Shown here piece after piece: positions 20,080 through 33,029 of a stretch of 64,000 nt of DNA. Both the position numbers and the translations under genes were made by a program. The notes under the pieces are model-generated. The model worked only from the letters and a program-made list of their open reading frames with translations. It searched no databases and had not been told where the DNA came from. Origin of the DNA: Gongronella butleri (Eukaryota; Mucoromycota; Mucoromycetes; Mucorales; Cunninghamellaceae); the NCBI GenBank assembly GCA_025201375.1, contig JAIWZP010000030.1:340924-404923 (forward strand), written 5' to 3'. Position 1 is the stretch's first letter. Each line of letters opens with the position of its first letter.

Positions 20080-22545
20080 GGCCAAAAATAAAAGAAAGAT
20101 CAAACAAAAAAATGAGTAAAATAGGGAAGAACAACGAGAGGCGCGGGCATCATTTGGGCGCAGCTCCACGCCGGACCACCGCACAGCGATGTTCAAGCCC
20201 CGCCATGCTGACATTCAATTCTGCAGGATCCATTTCAATTTTTTCAAGGTGAAAACCGCAAATTGTCAAAGTTATCGTTCTGATCCTGTCAATGAAGCAG
20301 GCTGAAATTGCACAGGAATCTGTAGCGCATTCAAGACGCTCGTTGAGTGCAAGCTTTGAGCATCCAGGGTGCTGTTTTTCGCGTGTAAAAAATGGTTCGA
20401 ATGCTCAAAATTGGGATTTGATGGGCAGGTTGTCAGTTTTACTTTGTCATACGCATACGGTGCGCGCTTGAAAGTTGGAGTTGCTGAACTTTTTCGACGT
20501 GTTGTGCACGTTGCGGCTCAAGCGGCTTATTTAAACATGGTGCAAAACATGTTTTTTAATAATTTTAGACGAAAACTTGGCAAATTCATCCATCTGATGG
20601 TTCCGGCTGCTTTTTTAGAACTACAACATGACATGGAAACCGAAAGAAGAAAAGTACATGCCCGGCACGAGGTGATTATGTAGCCTTCTTGGTGAGCACA
20701 TGGCAAGCTGACTGATTTGGCTGTCGTTTTTTGGTGATTTCACAAGACTGAGTAATTCAATTGCTGAATAAAGTTGCCATTCACCGGTGTTTTGCCCTCA
20801 TTTCTCATCTGTTGTAATTTCGGGACCCTTTGGCCATGCTTGTCCAGGGATGTCCTTAAAATAGTTTATTTTAGCAAAATTTGACTTTATCTGGTTAACC
20901 AGGTTGCTGCAGCTTCTTGAAACACATCGCAACGTGAAATGGCGAGCTGGAAACCCCGCGTAAACCTCTTTGATCAACTGTCAGTGGTCATTGTGGCGCA
21001 CAACAAGCAAACCCAAAAATGAGCTGTTTGGAGCCTCCAAGAAGAAATCCAAAATGCGGGTCCTCAGAATCCCGTCAAACCTACGCACTCGATGCGGGAA
21101 ATGGAGTAACCACGATGCATGCCAAAAAAGAGGGAGGTACAATACCTCGATGGCGAGCAGTGAGCAATTTATGTTTAAATTTCAACAGCGATTTGCACGG
21201 GAAAAACGCGCCCAGAGAGTCGCGTTAACGCGTCCACCAGAAAGAGACACTTCAGCTGCATGGAATTGAAAAGGAACAGACGCGTGTAACTCGACGCCTG
21301 ACGCGGTTTGTCGCGCGTCGAAAATTATTAATGATTTTGAAACCGCGTCCTCAATGCCAAAAAATCGCTTTTTTCATTGATCATCAATACCCACGTACGC
21401 AGCTAGTCGCGTTATTTCTGATTGTATTTGATTTTTGAAGATACAGGCATTTTTAGTCAAACTGTCCTTGAGCTGAAAATATCACCTCAAAAGCATTTTT
21501 CGCGGAAACCAGCAATTAGACTCCCGGTTTTTATTGCATTTTTGCTGGTGAATGAGACGGATTCACTTGATGGTGTGAATAGCGCGGCTATCTGAGGACC
21601 TAAATTTTACGATTTTCCGGCGGTCAACTTTACCCCTTGGTAAATTGGCGATTTTTTAAAATGGTTATTGCGCAGCATCTGATGATCGAAATGCCGCGAC
21701 GGTAGGCTTGGGTGATGGAGAAACCCTGGAATCGATGGTTCAGACAGCTAATTGCGGAGTATTTTGTGAAAGAACTGACAAAAAAGCAAAATACAATAAA
21801 AACGCAGCTATCGCGAGTTTCTCGACCACCTGTGAATATTTGGCCTCCGGCGTTTACTTGATATTCACAAGAGCAATTGGCAAATCATGATAATCACTTC
21901 AAGGCGGCCCAGCATTGCATGGAACCATAGGCTCTCGGCAGCCACATATTGTTTTTTTTTTAAAATTCTTGTTTTTCTTGGTAGGAGTGTCATTTGTTGT
22001 TCTGAGCCTTGATAGAAAATAATCTAGAATCGAAGGTATAAATGACCAAAGCGAAGCATACAAATTCAGACAGTCTGAAAGCGAGAAAATTGAGATTTTG
22101 TCATTTTTTTAAGGAAAACCGCAATTGCTCGCTGACCACAAGATCTACAGGGATATCTCCAACTTTTTTAGGTGACCACCAATAGGTAACTTATCATAGA
22201 ACTCAATTCATCGCATTTGAAACTGCATCTTCCGATGATGATTATGAACGCGTATCATGCATTTAAACAAAAAAAATGGGCCAAATGCTCCTGCTTGCGT
22301 ATTGACTTCTTGCGAGTTCTTACAGGTTCGTGACAATTGGCTTTATCAACGTTTCTAACTCTTGAAATCGTCCTGAATTTGCGTTGCTTTTGTCAAAATT
22401 GGCAAAACGAAGAAAAGGGACATATTTGATGCATTAAACACGCCTGGAAGTTCCTGGGCAAGTCCGAATTGTCAAGAATCGTGTGCAGCATCATTAAAGC
22501 TGCGCGCGGACTTTCAATCCCATCCTCTTCTTTTTCTTTCTTTGC
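20080..22545. other. 2.5 kb gene-poor interval
   Basis: Only short ORFs with no recognisable domain and no intron pattern like the neighbouring genes. Composition is more even and the A/T homopolymer runs typical of nearby introns are rare. It could be decayed mobile DNA, but I see no terminal repeats or diagnostic motifs. The right-hand end must hold the APH-1 promoter. Confidence 0.4.
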
Positions 22546-23644
22546 ATGTCCCTGTACACTTTTTTTGGCTGCCTGTTCACGGCCTATGGTCCTATTCTCG
22601 CCATCTTCTTCCTGTATATTGGGCTGCACGCGCAGCACGTACTGCTGACTGTTGCAAGGTATGCCTTCTTTTTCTCGTGCAAATGGACGACATGGTACGC
22701 TTCTTACCTCGATTTTCCTTTGAAAGTGCGTTCTTTTGCCTGTTTGCGCTGCTCATCTCCAGTGTAATATGGTATCTCGCAAAGCCCGTGCAGCACAACC
22801 TGAGCATTGCCGTGATGTACAGCGTGGCCATTCAGGAATTGTTTCGGTGGTTTTACTTTTTATTGCTGCAGCGCGCTGAAAAGGGCATGAACGCGGTCAC
22901 ACGGAATCCGCGCTCGCCTTACAACCGCATCCTCTATGCCTTTGGTAAGCAAATTCGCCAATGGATGCCCATTGGTGCCAATTGGGCGCAAGCGCGGCGC
23001 GCTCATCTATGCATTTGTCTTGTTTTTGATTGTTTTTATCTAGTTGCCGGGTATGGTTACGCATTAACGACGTCGCTTGTCAGCTATATTTCGGTTCTTG
23101 CCGAGTCGCTGGGTCCAGGGATGCTGAAAGTGCCTTCGTATCACGTGGCGGATGCTTTCTTTGTCTACGGTAAGCCCCATAAAACAAAGACAATTATGCG
23201 CTGTGCATTGACCACCTGGTCCAATTTGTATTTTCCAGCCGTCACCACGACCCTGTTCTCGCTGTTGCATATGGCTTGGATGATCATCGCCTTTGACGGC
23301 TTTGCTACAGGGCAATGGATTGGCACGCTCGAGATTTTGTGGGTGATTGTCTCTCATTATGGCGCATCGTACTCGGTAAGCACAATTGCGCGGTGGAAAC
23401 GCGCGCATTGGACATCCACCGTGGCAAAGGACGCGTGTTTTGTGTGGCAATTGGCAGCGTGCTAGGAGGCATGAAAGATGCGTGACATTGACGTTTTTTT
23501 TATTTTTAGTCGCTGCTGAGTACGTGGGACGTGTACCTAGGGTGCATTTACGCGATTGTGATTCAGGTTGTGATTCTGGGCATCTCCATTGGCGTCATTT
23601 ACGCGTCATTGACGATGCATCCTGCACACACGCACTCTCTATGA
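22546..23644 (+). CDS. Gamma-secretase subunit APH-1
   Basis: Multipass scaffold subunit of gamma-secretase, the presenilin-based intramembrane protease. Exons 22546-22658, 22727-22944, 23044-23169, 23239-23375 and 23510-23644 join in frame to 242 aa (animal APH-1 is about 250-265). Family signatures: the N-terminal FFGCLFTAYGPILAIF (animal: GC.F.A.GP), LLISSVIWYL, QELFRWFYFLLLQRAEKG, and the TM4 region ending VLAESLGPG, matching the diagnostic L-[AS]-[DE]-[AS]-LGPG. The two functionally important histidines are conserved: FSLLHMAW in TM5 and VIVSHYGASY in TM6. The GxxxGxxxG helix-packing motif of TM4 appears as G...A...S, keeping small residues. Predicted to sit in ER/endosomal membranes with presenilin, nicastrin and PEN-2, none of which is in this window. 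Confidence 0.9.
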
Positions 23645-24451
23645 TTCATGATCCAATTGATCTGGCCCTGGGGTCGTTTGTGATCGACGCCTGACCCACA
23701 CCGCTGGTCTAGACTCCTGCTGCATGCCTTAATGGACCCAAATTGTCCATGGACCCAATGCTCAATGGCCAATGGCCAATGGTCTTTTTTCATGATTTTC
23801 CAATGATACCCTATTTTCACTTTTTTTTCATCCATTGTGTGCTCCCCCATCCAAGCTTATTTTTTGTATTTAATTCAGTCGCATCTTTGTCCAAAGAAAA
23901 GCACATGCAATTATAGAGTGGGCATAGCGAGCCACGCCGAGATAGGCCGATCACGCTTTTATTTTTGACTTTTTGGAAAGAGAAAAAAGGGATTCCACGT
24001 TACACAAGCGGTTCGTGCGAGCAACCCCGCAGCATGCAATGAGAGAAAGGGAAAAGAGAGAGAGAAAAAAAAAAGGGTTCCCATTCTTCCGTCAACCTTG
24101 ATGGGCCCATGAAAAGGGAAAAAAGGTCCCGTCTATCCCAGGAACACACGCCAAGGGAAATTCATGCAGTGCACCCTGAACACAAAGCGGGGGGCAAACG
24201 ACGCACTGGCCTGGCAACAAGTTCTTGAGAAAGCGAAAGACGCGAAAAAAGCCGAAGAAAAAAAATGCTTTATTTTTTGCAAAAAAAAATTAGTAAAGTG
24301 TAAGCTTGGCAGATCAACAATGAACAAAAAAAAAAATGGTGAACACAGATGCTGGGAAAAGAAAAAGGAGGATGGGGGACGCGCATTCCGAATATGAGTA
24401 CGATCCACAAATCAATCATGAATCGTCACGCAAAAAAAAAAAAAGCGCGTT
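23645..24451. other. Convergent spacer between APH-1 and the Frizzled-like gene
   Basis: Both genes end into this interval. It contains an overlapping GGCCAATGGCCAATGG run near 23766-23782 and several A runs. No gene is apparent. Confidence 0.45.
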
Positions 24452-26938
24452 TTACAGCTGGAAGAACTGCTCGCCGTGCTTTTCAGCGCGATCGCGACCA
24501 CCCAGATACACGCGGATGTTGTAAATTAGGTCGTTCCACTCAATGAAGAGCGAGCGCTTGGCAAAGATGACGCTGTAAAAATGAAAAAAAGAAGAGTTTG
24601 AGCTGCTGTGCGGGAGAGATGATCGTTTTTTTTTTTCTTACACGAGCCAGATGCCAATGATGCTAACCAGAGCCTCTGCGGCAACCATGAAGCCAAAGGG
24701 CGGCATGTAGGGCGAGACAATACCGACGCACGAGTCTTGGTTGACGGTTGTAGGGCTGAGCATGCAGGCGACCCACGCATCCAGTACAGTGGGCGTCTCG
24801 GTCAGCTCGGTCACATGACGCAATTGCGTGAAATAGAAGATCTAGATCAATGGAGAATAAAAAAGAATGAGCATCATACGATTCTTTGCGCTGTGAAAAA
24901 AAAGAACCCGGCGGGAGAAGCCGTTGCAAAGCACAGGGGCGTGTGCGCCGTGCAACGGGTGCACAGAGACGAACGATGATCGGCCTCGCTAATTACCATG
25001 TAGAACAACACCGTGACACAACCAATGATGGCCAGCAGCAATGCGCGCCATTGGATATGGACGGCTTGTATCACATGTTTGTGACGAGTAAACCGCTGTG
25101 TACGACCAATGGATGCATTTGAAAATGAGTGCGACATGTCCGATTCGATGCCTTCACGGAAAGCAATCTGTGCAAAAAAAAAAAAAAAAAAAAAAAGCCA
25201 CGGTGAGTGGATTGAAAATGGTCATCAAAGCTGAATTGAGAGGCATTACGCGCGCAATATACAAGAACGTAAAGATGTGCAACAAGAAAGCGGGGCAAAT
25301 GACGGCGGCCATCGGGTAAAAGAACAGGTTGAAGATTTGGCCAAGCGACACGAGGCAGAGGTTGGTAAACACAAATTCCACTTGATGCAGACCCAGGCAA
25401 GTGCCCATGAACGCGGCAGGGATGCCCCAGCAAAGCAAATGCAGCAGCCAGTACCGACGATTAAAGAAATTGATGTTCCACACCGTGTGCAAATGCAGCT
25501 AAAGAGAAAAAAAAGAAAATGAGCAATGAGACGCGACGCGTTTCTTTTTTGTTTTGGGCTGTTTTTGACTTTTGCGTCTTTTGTTGGGTAAATAGGGCAT
25601 ACATTGACAATGAGTGCAGCACACCAGCAGACGGTGGCCATGGAGCCAAAGATGAGAAGGGCACCCTGGGCTGCGCAAAGCACATTATTATCCTGTGTCG
25701 ACGATTGGACGCTGCTGGCGCATTGGACGCGTGTGGGGTCGCCGAGCGAGAAGAACGCGACGAAGCTGAAGATGAAGATCGCAATCGACATGTTGAGAAT
25801 CAACAGCGACGGGTGTCTATTTCGTGGCAAAAAAGGCCAAAATAAGATTAGCCGGCCTGCATAAGCCCAAATGCCCTTTTTTTCTTTTTTGTAGGTCGCA
25901 CGGCCTCCACATGCAAAGCAGCACCATGCAATCGGGCGTTGCACTCGGCCACGCGGCCTTGCAAATGGCCATGCATGGTTCCCCACTCTTTTTTTCTTGT
26001 TTACCTTCGCTTGTCGGGGAGCACAAGGTAGCTAAACACGATGAAGAAGGCGCAAACCGCCGACACGGAGCGCACAATGTCCGTAGCCATGTAAGCATGC
26101 TCGACCCAGCCTTCATAGTAGAACTAATGGTGAAGAAGAGAAAAGAAATGAGTCAAAAGACAACTTTTTGGCATTTCGTTGCGTAATTTTACAAAGTTTT
26201 GGTAAGGGCAAGGAACGCAGCAGCCAAAGCGACACGTCAGCGGGCTAGATGTCTCGTTCTTGTCGGCCAATGGGTCGCGGATGAAGGGAGCAGGACATTC
26301 GGCAAAGACAGTGCCTTCAGGGATGGCTGCAAAGTTGATACCAGTGGAATTGGCTAGTGAATCAAGTAATAGAGAACGGATTAGCCCACCAAATCGATCA
26401 TTTTTTTGTCATTTTTGTCCGCCTTACTCTGGGACGGGACGGAGTTGCACGCATTTTGCGATTCCAACTTGATGTTTGTGCCTGGCAAAGGCGCATTGCA
26501 ATCTGGCAGCAACTTCGTGGTGCCTGTCAATGCAAAAGCGAGACCACAATTGGTGGCGACGTCCTGACATGTGGCAATGCATCCGGGAAGAATGGTTGTG
26601 TCTATGAAACGGCGAATAAAAGAGAAAAGTAAAGAAAAACCAAAGGAAAACGAGTCAATGGCCGCATTTCTCATTTTTCCATTTGCTCCTTACTGCTTGC
26701 ACAGTCGGGGTACGAGGCAGTGCACAGGTATCGATAATAGTTGTCGACGCAGGCGGGGTCGATTTTGCCCAATTTGGCGGACAAAGGAAGCAGCACCTGC
26801 TGAATCTGAGCCTCGACGGTGGCCACACCGGCCGGCGCATACACTGTATAGTTGATATAGTTCTACAATGCCCAAAAGAAAGAAAAGGGGGGTCAATTCG
26901 TTGTTTGCGATGGGTGAGGTGGGGGTATGGATTTTTTT

Positions 26939-26974
<36 letters not shown>

Positions 26975-27247
26975 TGGCACACGCCAGTGGCGGGGTAAGC
27001 TGTGCAGCTCGTCGCGGTGAGGTTTTCTAATCGCAAAAGAGTCAATTTGAAGAAAGTAAAAAAAGTGAGCACAAGCTGTCGGATTTGATGATCGCCCTGA
27101 TCAAGCTGTAAAAAAAAGGGGGGATGACATGGGAGAGGGGAAGAAAAAGTGCCTCAAAAGCCAAGGGAAAAGCAACTTACGAGCCGATGCGAGGCCCATC
27201 ATGGAGAAAAGTGAAAGGCCCCACGTTGCAGCAGAAGGATGCCTCAT
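24452..27247 (-). CDS. Frizzled/Smoothened-like receptor with cysteine-rich domain
   Basis: Seven-TM class F-type receptor. Start ATG at 27247 gives a signal peptide (LSLFSMMGLASA); splicing to the exon near 27027 yields ASAQNLTATSC. The extracellular part has ten cysteines with FZ-domain spacing (YYRYLCTASYPDC, GCIATCQDVATNCG). It is followed by a linker ending RFGCCVPCPYQNFFYYEGW, the CCxPCP motif of fungal and amoebal Frizzled-like proteins. TM1 is VSAVCAFFIVFSYLVL; TM2 starts RRHPSLLILNMSIAIFIFSF; further TMs follow through FGFMVAAEALVSIIGIWLV. At least ten exons. The short tail (RDRAEKHGEQFFQL) lacks the KTxxxW Dishevelled-binding motif of animal Frizzled. Ligand and coupling are unknown. 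One intron has a ~30-nt homopolymer right after the donor. Confidence 0.85.
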
Positions 27248-27716
27248 TGCTAAAACTTTTTTAAATGAAATTGGGAAGAAAAAAAAAAGAATGAAAAGAG
27301 AGGGCAACGAGTCAAAAAAATAAAATAATCCACTGTAGGAACACAAAGATTTTTTAATTTAGAGTTGGATTTTTTGAATCTCAGGACCGTGGGTGACACA
27401 AGGCCGATTTGTGGAAAAATCAAGTGGTTGTCGATGTGACACAAGGTCAGAAAAGGGCTGGCACGATACGAGCGAGCGGGAACCCACCTAAATTGGATTG
27501 GCGTGCGAGAAGGGGAGGTGACAAAAAAAAAAAGATGAAAATGGACACGGGGGAAGGGGAGAATGAAAGATGAAGCGTGATTTTTTAGTGTTTTGCAATG
27601 TGAATTCTAAAAACAAAGGATAATGGAGGTGTGGTCTGTGTACACAAGATCCGCGTGCGCGACGCGTCTTTTTTTTTTTTGGCTCTTGTTTTTGATGATG
27701 AAGGGGAAGGCTAATT
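27248..27716. other. Spacer between Frizzled-like gene and PMT gene
   Basis: Promoter side of the receptor gene and 3' side of the mannosyltransferase. No ORF with coding character. Confidence 0.45.
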
Positions 27717-30700
27717 TCATTGTTCTGCGTCTTGTGCGGCGGCGAAGACGGGGGCATCGTCAGCTGGTGGTGGAGGAGCAGCGGCGGCGGCAGCGTCGTT
27801 GTTGTCCTTTTGAGCGTCGTTTGGAACCTTTTCCGCCAAATCGTCGCCATTGGTGGCCGAATCCTTGGTATCGCCATCCGTGGGAGAGGGTTTCTTGTTG
27901 GCGTCGTCGTCCTCCTTGTTGCTGGGGTTGGCGTCGGGCTGCTTGATCCCGTCGGAGATCAAGTTGACAATTTCTGCGACTTCTGGCGCCAATTCGCGAT
28001 GTTGGCCCATATAGCCGTTGATTGCATCCTTGACCTTGTCAAAGCTGTTGCCCAATTCCTTAAAGTCGATCGCCTGGTGATCGCTGTACTCGTTGATCCG
28101 GTCGTGGAACCTTGGGACCAGAAGAAAAAAAAAAAAAAAGAAAGTTTAAAACCGATGTTCGTCATTGATTCCGCAAACCCCTTGCTTTTCGAACACCATT
28201 GGGTGCCCCTTCTTTTCCCCGCACTTTTTTTGTTCTTTGGCTAATTAAAAATTAACCAAAGACAATTTTGGTTTTCAAAACTTACACGTTACAATCGAAA
28301 TCCCACGTGGATCGCCATTTGGCCTGTTCGCACTGGGTCTTTGTCCAAGGCTCGCCATAGGTGACGGGCACGAAGCAGCGATACGCGTAGACAATGACCA
28401 TGAGCCAGGCAAAGGCGGCAACGAGGCGTTTGCGCTGCACAAGGCGGATGGTCACCAGATCAAACGCGACGGCAAAGGTGAGAATGCTGAAGTACAAGGA
28501 CGGCATGTAATGGTGCAAGAACAGCTGACGACCCATTAGGAAGAATGGGAAATAGTGCAGAAACCAGCCGCTCACGAAAAAGCCCGACGATCGCTCGTAA
28601 AAGGCGCGCAAACCTACAATTGAAACAGAAAACAAAACAAAAAAAAATCCAGGTCGTGTGAGCAATGAATGGTGTCCAATGAAGCGCGACAGGGTCCCTC
28701 GGAGATCGACGCGCGCCAACCCACGGAGTTTCGCGCGCGTCTGCATTCCCTCTTTTTTTTTTTTCTCGGCTTGTTTTACCTCTAAACTCCGTTTTGACGC
28801 CTCTCTTGTCCAGCAACAGCAGGCATGCCATGACGGCAAAGTACGAAAAGACGGCGACGGACGCGCTCCAGTACACGAGCGGGTTGCCCAGCAGGTAAAT
28901 GGTTTTGAAATCCTTGCCCCAAAAGTTGATGCCGCGGCGCAGGAATGGCCAATCTTGCGGCCGCGAATCGTAAGGGTGCGAGTCCGTCAGGCCCTTGTTC
29001 ACGTCCCACATCACCTGATTCAGCTCAATGAACTTGCCAAAGAACCCAGGGCGCTCGTAATTCACCTTTTCGGTGTCAGCTGGCACTAAAAATTGCAAAA
29101 ATTGCAAAATTATCGCAATTGAGTCTCGATCATCCGTATCTTTGGGACGCACAGGGGGGTGGGGAAAAGAATTGGGTATCGGAGGGGGGCCCTTTTCGTT
29201 TTTTCCTCTTTGTTTTCCTTTTTTTTGTTTGATTCAGCAAGACTTACAAAGATCATTGACAGTGGATTCCACGTACCACATTGTTTTAGGGAGTTTGCCG
29301 TCCTTGATGCATGTGACTTCCTGCTGGCCGTATGCCCAATCGGGCAGCTTGACCGAATGCGAAAATAGCGCACAATTCTCCATCACATGGATAAGGCGGA
29401 ATTTGGAGTGCAGCGTGCGCAGCTGGTCGCCGGCCAACGCGTCCTTTTTGTCATGCTCCACAATTTCCACGCGCCACAGGTCGTTCGCATCGCCTTCAAA
29501 ATCGGGGAATCCATAGCCACTGCATCAAAAAGAAAAAAAAAAAAAAAAGATGATAAATGGGTGTGTGAGGCCATGAAGCAAACGCCCAATTGGCTCCTTT
29601 TCTTACCTGACTTCATTGTGGTACTCCTGATCGGTCATCGGAGGACGATGGTTGTGACTGTGCAAGCGCTTGTTGGATTCAGAGTGCATCAAGCGGATGA
29701 CATCGCCGTTGCGCACGTATTCGACCTCTCCGACCTTTTCCGTGTCGCGCTTGTAGATGGTCCACCAATTGTTGTCGTCCTGATGCGGGTAAAGCGTGAT
29801 CTGTTGCTCTGTGGAATTAAAAAAAAAAAATGAAGAAACATGCGTCAATTCGTCGTTTTGATCAAGATTTCGCCACGTACGATTGCTGCCGGTTTCATAA
29901 TTGTGCGGGTGCGAGTGCAAGTAGCCGCCGCGGGTGGCAATGTGACGGATAAACACCTTGGAACCATAGGCGATGTCTATGAAAAGCGAGAAAAAGGGAG
30001 TTTATATTTGTTTTCGTGTCGCAATGCGCGCCCCCCTTTGATTTCTATTTCTTACCAATGGGTGTGTCCTGCATGTGATGGCCATCAAGGGTCTGTTGGA
30101 ACGCGGGGGACATGAAGCCGTCGCCCTCGCCGCTGTTTGGTAGCGAGTGGAAGTGGATTTGGAACATGAGCAAGTAAATGGTGATGGGCAAGGCGATCAG
30201 GCAGACGGCGCGTGCCATGAAATGACGGCCGAATTGGTGCTACATGAGGAAAAAAAAAAAAGAAATTGAGGTCACGTGTGCCCCTGATCCACCCGCCAAT
30301 GGCCTTACCAAAGAGACGTGATCGTCGCCCCATAGACGCCACAAGCCAAAGATCGTCGAGAATCCCACCGTGGCAATGGTGAATAGGCCCACCAGCTTGC
30401 AGCTGACGGTCAAACCCAGGCCAAGACCAGTCAGTGTCAGCCACGTCCACCACCAGAAGCGGAATGGCCTAGGTCGTAATTAAAAAAAAAAAAAGAGACA
30501 AATCAGTCACATGACCCATCCATGGCGCGTCTCAATTCCAATCCGTACCTCTGCTCTTGGTTTTGGAAATTGATCCACATAAGCGCCGTGGTGGTGATGA
30601 ACAAAAGCAAAGGCGGATCAAGCAGAATCAGGCGATTATTGGCAATCAGACCGTTGTCTAAATGGTAGGAAAAAAAAAATAGGTGAGCTGGCGCTGGATG

Positions 30701-31650
30701 CTCTTCAATTCATACACATCCACGATTTTTTTTTTTTTGGTGCTGTCGCTCCATGGCCATTTTCTCCATTACCATAGCAAACCATCAGGGCGGCAACAAT
30801 GCCAGCCGCAACAGAGTGGCCGCAGCCGCGAATCGACCAGTAGGCAACGGGTACCGTCAAGGCGCCTGTCAGCGCACAAAAGCAGCGCATCGTCACGTAG
30901 GGTACGCCAGCCTCAATATACTCGCTGCAAAGAAATAAAAAAGCAAAAAAAAAAAAAAAAAAAAAAAAGTCAATTTCCCCCAATGCTCCTCATGATGAAC
31001 GGCTTGTTTTGCTTTACTCGCCAATATTCTTGAATTCAAAGCGCCCGTCAAAGCCGGCCAATTTCGCAACGAGAGCAATCAGCATCTTGGCCAGCTATGA
31101 AATAAAAACAAGGTTTTAGGGGAATGGATCGCCGCATTGTGTCTCTTGATTTTCTTACCGGTGGGTGGACATCCATGAAAAAGCGGGTCTTTATATACTT
31201 TGAAGCGAATCCGCCAAAGTGGACCTCGTCAAACACGACGGATGAGGGCTCCCAGATGTGCCAAAAGCGAATGAAGCACGCCCAGGCAAAGAGCGCGGCG
31301 GCAATGCGCCAATCACGGCGGCGCGACTGCTTTTTCGCCTGTGTTTTCTGGTACTCGGCCTTGAAAAACTTGTCGTGAGGCAAGGCAAAGGCGTCGCCTG
31401 GCACATGCATGGTCGGCTGCGGTGCGTCAAAGCGCTTTGGCCGGCGCTGGTGCATTTCCTGGCGGGCTGTGGCCGAGGCGTACGACGCCGAACCGTCGGA
31501 TGGTATAGAGAGTGCATAGTCCGTGGGTGGTGGGGACCCCAGAAACGAGTGAGGGCTCATATCAGCTTGCAGAGGTGGCGGCAGCGTGGTGGTGGAGGTG
31601 GTGGAGGTGGATGAAGCCCTTGTCGACGGTCGGATAAACCTGCTTGCCAT
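27717..31650 (-). CDS. Dolichyl-phosphate-mannose protein O-mannosyltransferase (PMT1/2-like)
   Basis: ER-membrane enzyme transferring mannose from Dol-P-Man to Ser/Thr of secretory proteins. Start ATG at 31650; about a dozen exons; stop at 27717. After a Ser/Thr/Pro-rich cytosolic N-terminus comes TM1 and the catalytic first luminal loop VVFDEVHFGGFASKYIKTRF ending FFMDVHPP, which contains the DE pair and HPP signature. The MIR region follows: GGYLHSHPHNYETGSN, ITLYPHQDDNNWW, RLMHSESNKRLHSHNHRPP, and CALFSHSVKLPDWAYGQQEV. C-terminal TMs include GRQLFLHHYMPSLYFSIL. The final exon adds a ~100-residue Asp/Asn/Ala/Pro-rich tail (DDDANKKPSPTDGD), not part of the usual enzyme. Subfamily is judged from the MIR text only; PMT2 is most likely. 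Works with a PMT partner elsewhere. Confidence 0.9.
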
Positions 31651-32499
31651 AGAAAAAAACAAAAAGAACAAAAAAAGGAGGCGGGAAAGGTATGGTGGCG
31701 AGACAGGTGGACTGAAGCGGTATCGGAAGACGCTACAGAGCAATCAAAACAGGTGTGACGGGTCGAGATGGGGGGAGAAATAAGGACTGCAAGGATAAAA
31801 GAAAGAGTTCAAGCAAAAAGAAAAGGAAAAGGAAAATGAAGAAACCTGGAAAGCGATCCCTTTTGACTGCAGCCTTGTCGCTCGCAATGCTAAGTTTCAA
31901 TGGCCGACAATCACCCTAAAAGTAAGGGCACCAGCCCCAAGTGTCCTTTTATTGGTGTCTCGTTGTTTTACGCGTTTAATTTTCCATGCCCATGCTATCC
32001 ACAAAGGCAATGATTTTAATACAATGCAAAACAAAGCATTGTGACGAGTTTCTTGCAACATGGCGCCTTTCCCAATCTTTCAAACAAGCCAAGACACGAC
32101 CGTGTAACCTAACGACCCGACAAAATCGTCAGTGCGCTTTGAACCTATGAGAAAAAGGGGGGGAACAATGCTCCAAATGCTTATGTCAATTGGTCTTCAG
32201 GGCCATTACCTAAGATTTTCATTTATTTTATTGTCTTTTTTTGGGATCATATCCAAAAACGCAAAGCAGAATGACGCAACGATGAGCAAAAAGCTGTATA
32301 CCCATGCCTCAATTGCATTACGAACGATCACAGATGGCCCCAATTGCATAAAAAGAAAGGAGGGGAGTAAGTGTCAGCCGGACACAGCGGTCCGACGTTC
32401 GACATTCATCAATTTCATTCAATTCCGCCGCATTCACTTTTTTTTTTTTCGCAACTCGAGCTTTTTTTTTCTTTCTATCGTCTTCGTTTGCTTACCACA
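31651..32499. other. Divergent promoter region, PMT and SHG1-like genes
   Basis: Head-to-head spacer serving the PMT gene (minus) and the BOD1/SHG1 gene (plus). It ends in T runs near 32440-32470. No gene seen. Confidence 0.5.
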
Positions 32500-33029
32500 A
32501 TGCCACCACCACAAATGCAACCTGATCAAGTCGTCACCCAGCTGAAGAAAAAGGGAGTTTTTGACGACTTGCGCAAACAGCTGCTCGCCGAGTTTCAGTC
32601 CCAGGTAAGACCATAATAAAAGACCTAAAAACGCGACTGGGGCTCGTTTGAGGGTCGCCACTGGCTTGCCGTCGCCTCATAAAAGTTGCCACGCGCTCAC
32701 CGACGCATTCAAATAGGACATTGGCACGGCCCTCACCGAGGAAATCAAAGAATTCATCCAAGACAGCATTGCAAAGGACCCATCGCTGCTCGACAAGGAC
32801 CGAAACGTGTTTCACGCGACAATGATGGACTCGATCACCAAGTAAAGCAACTCTAGCACGCGTGGCAGACCGTTTAAGATGCCATTCCGATTCACATTGC
32901 TATTTTGCACATAGAAATGGCAAGTTCATGGCCCTAGAAAAGGCTCTGGCCGACATCATCAAGCAGGACGGCATGCTCGAAGCCGCTGTGCAAGAGAAAA
33001 TCGAGGCAGAATTGCATGATCAGCCATGA
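32500..33029 (+). CDS. BOD1/SHG1-domain protein (COMPASS subunit type)
   Basis: Exons 32500-32604, 32717-32841 and 32915-33029 give 114 aa. The sequence after a short MPPPQMQPDQ start, VVTQLKKKGVFDDLRKQLLA followed by GTALTEEIKEFIQDSI, fits the BOD1/SHG1 family, small helical proteins in Set1/COMPASS H3K4 methyltransferase complexes. In animals BOD1 also regulates PP2A at kinetochores. The whole protein is essentially this domain, as in yeast Shg1-like proteins. It opens a compact run of three plus-strand genes. Confidence 0.75.

Noticed and set aside
20369..20683. 104-codon ORF in the 20-22.5 kb interval
   Set aside because: No recognised domain, no splice context, and composition like flanking non-coding DNA.
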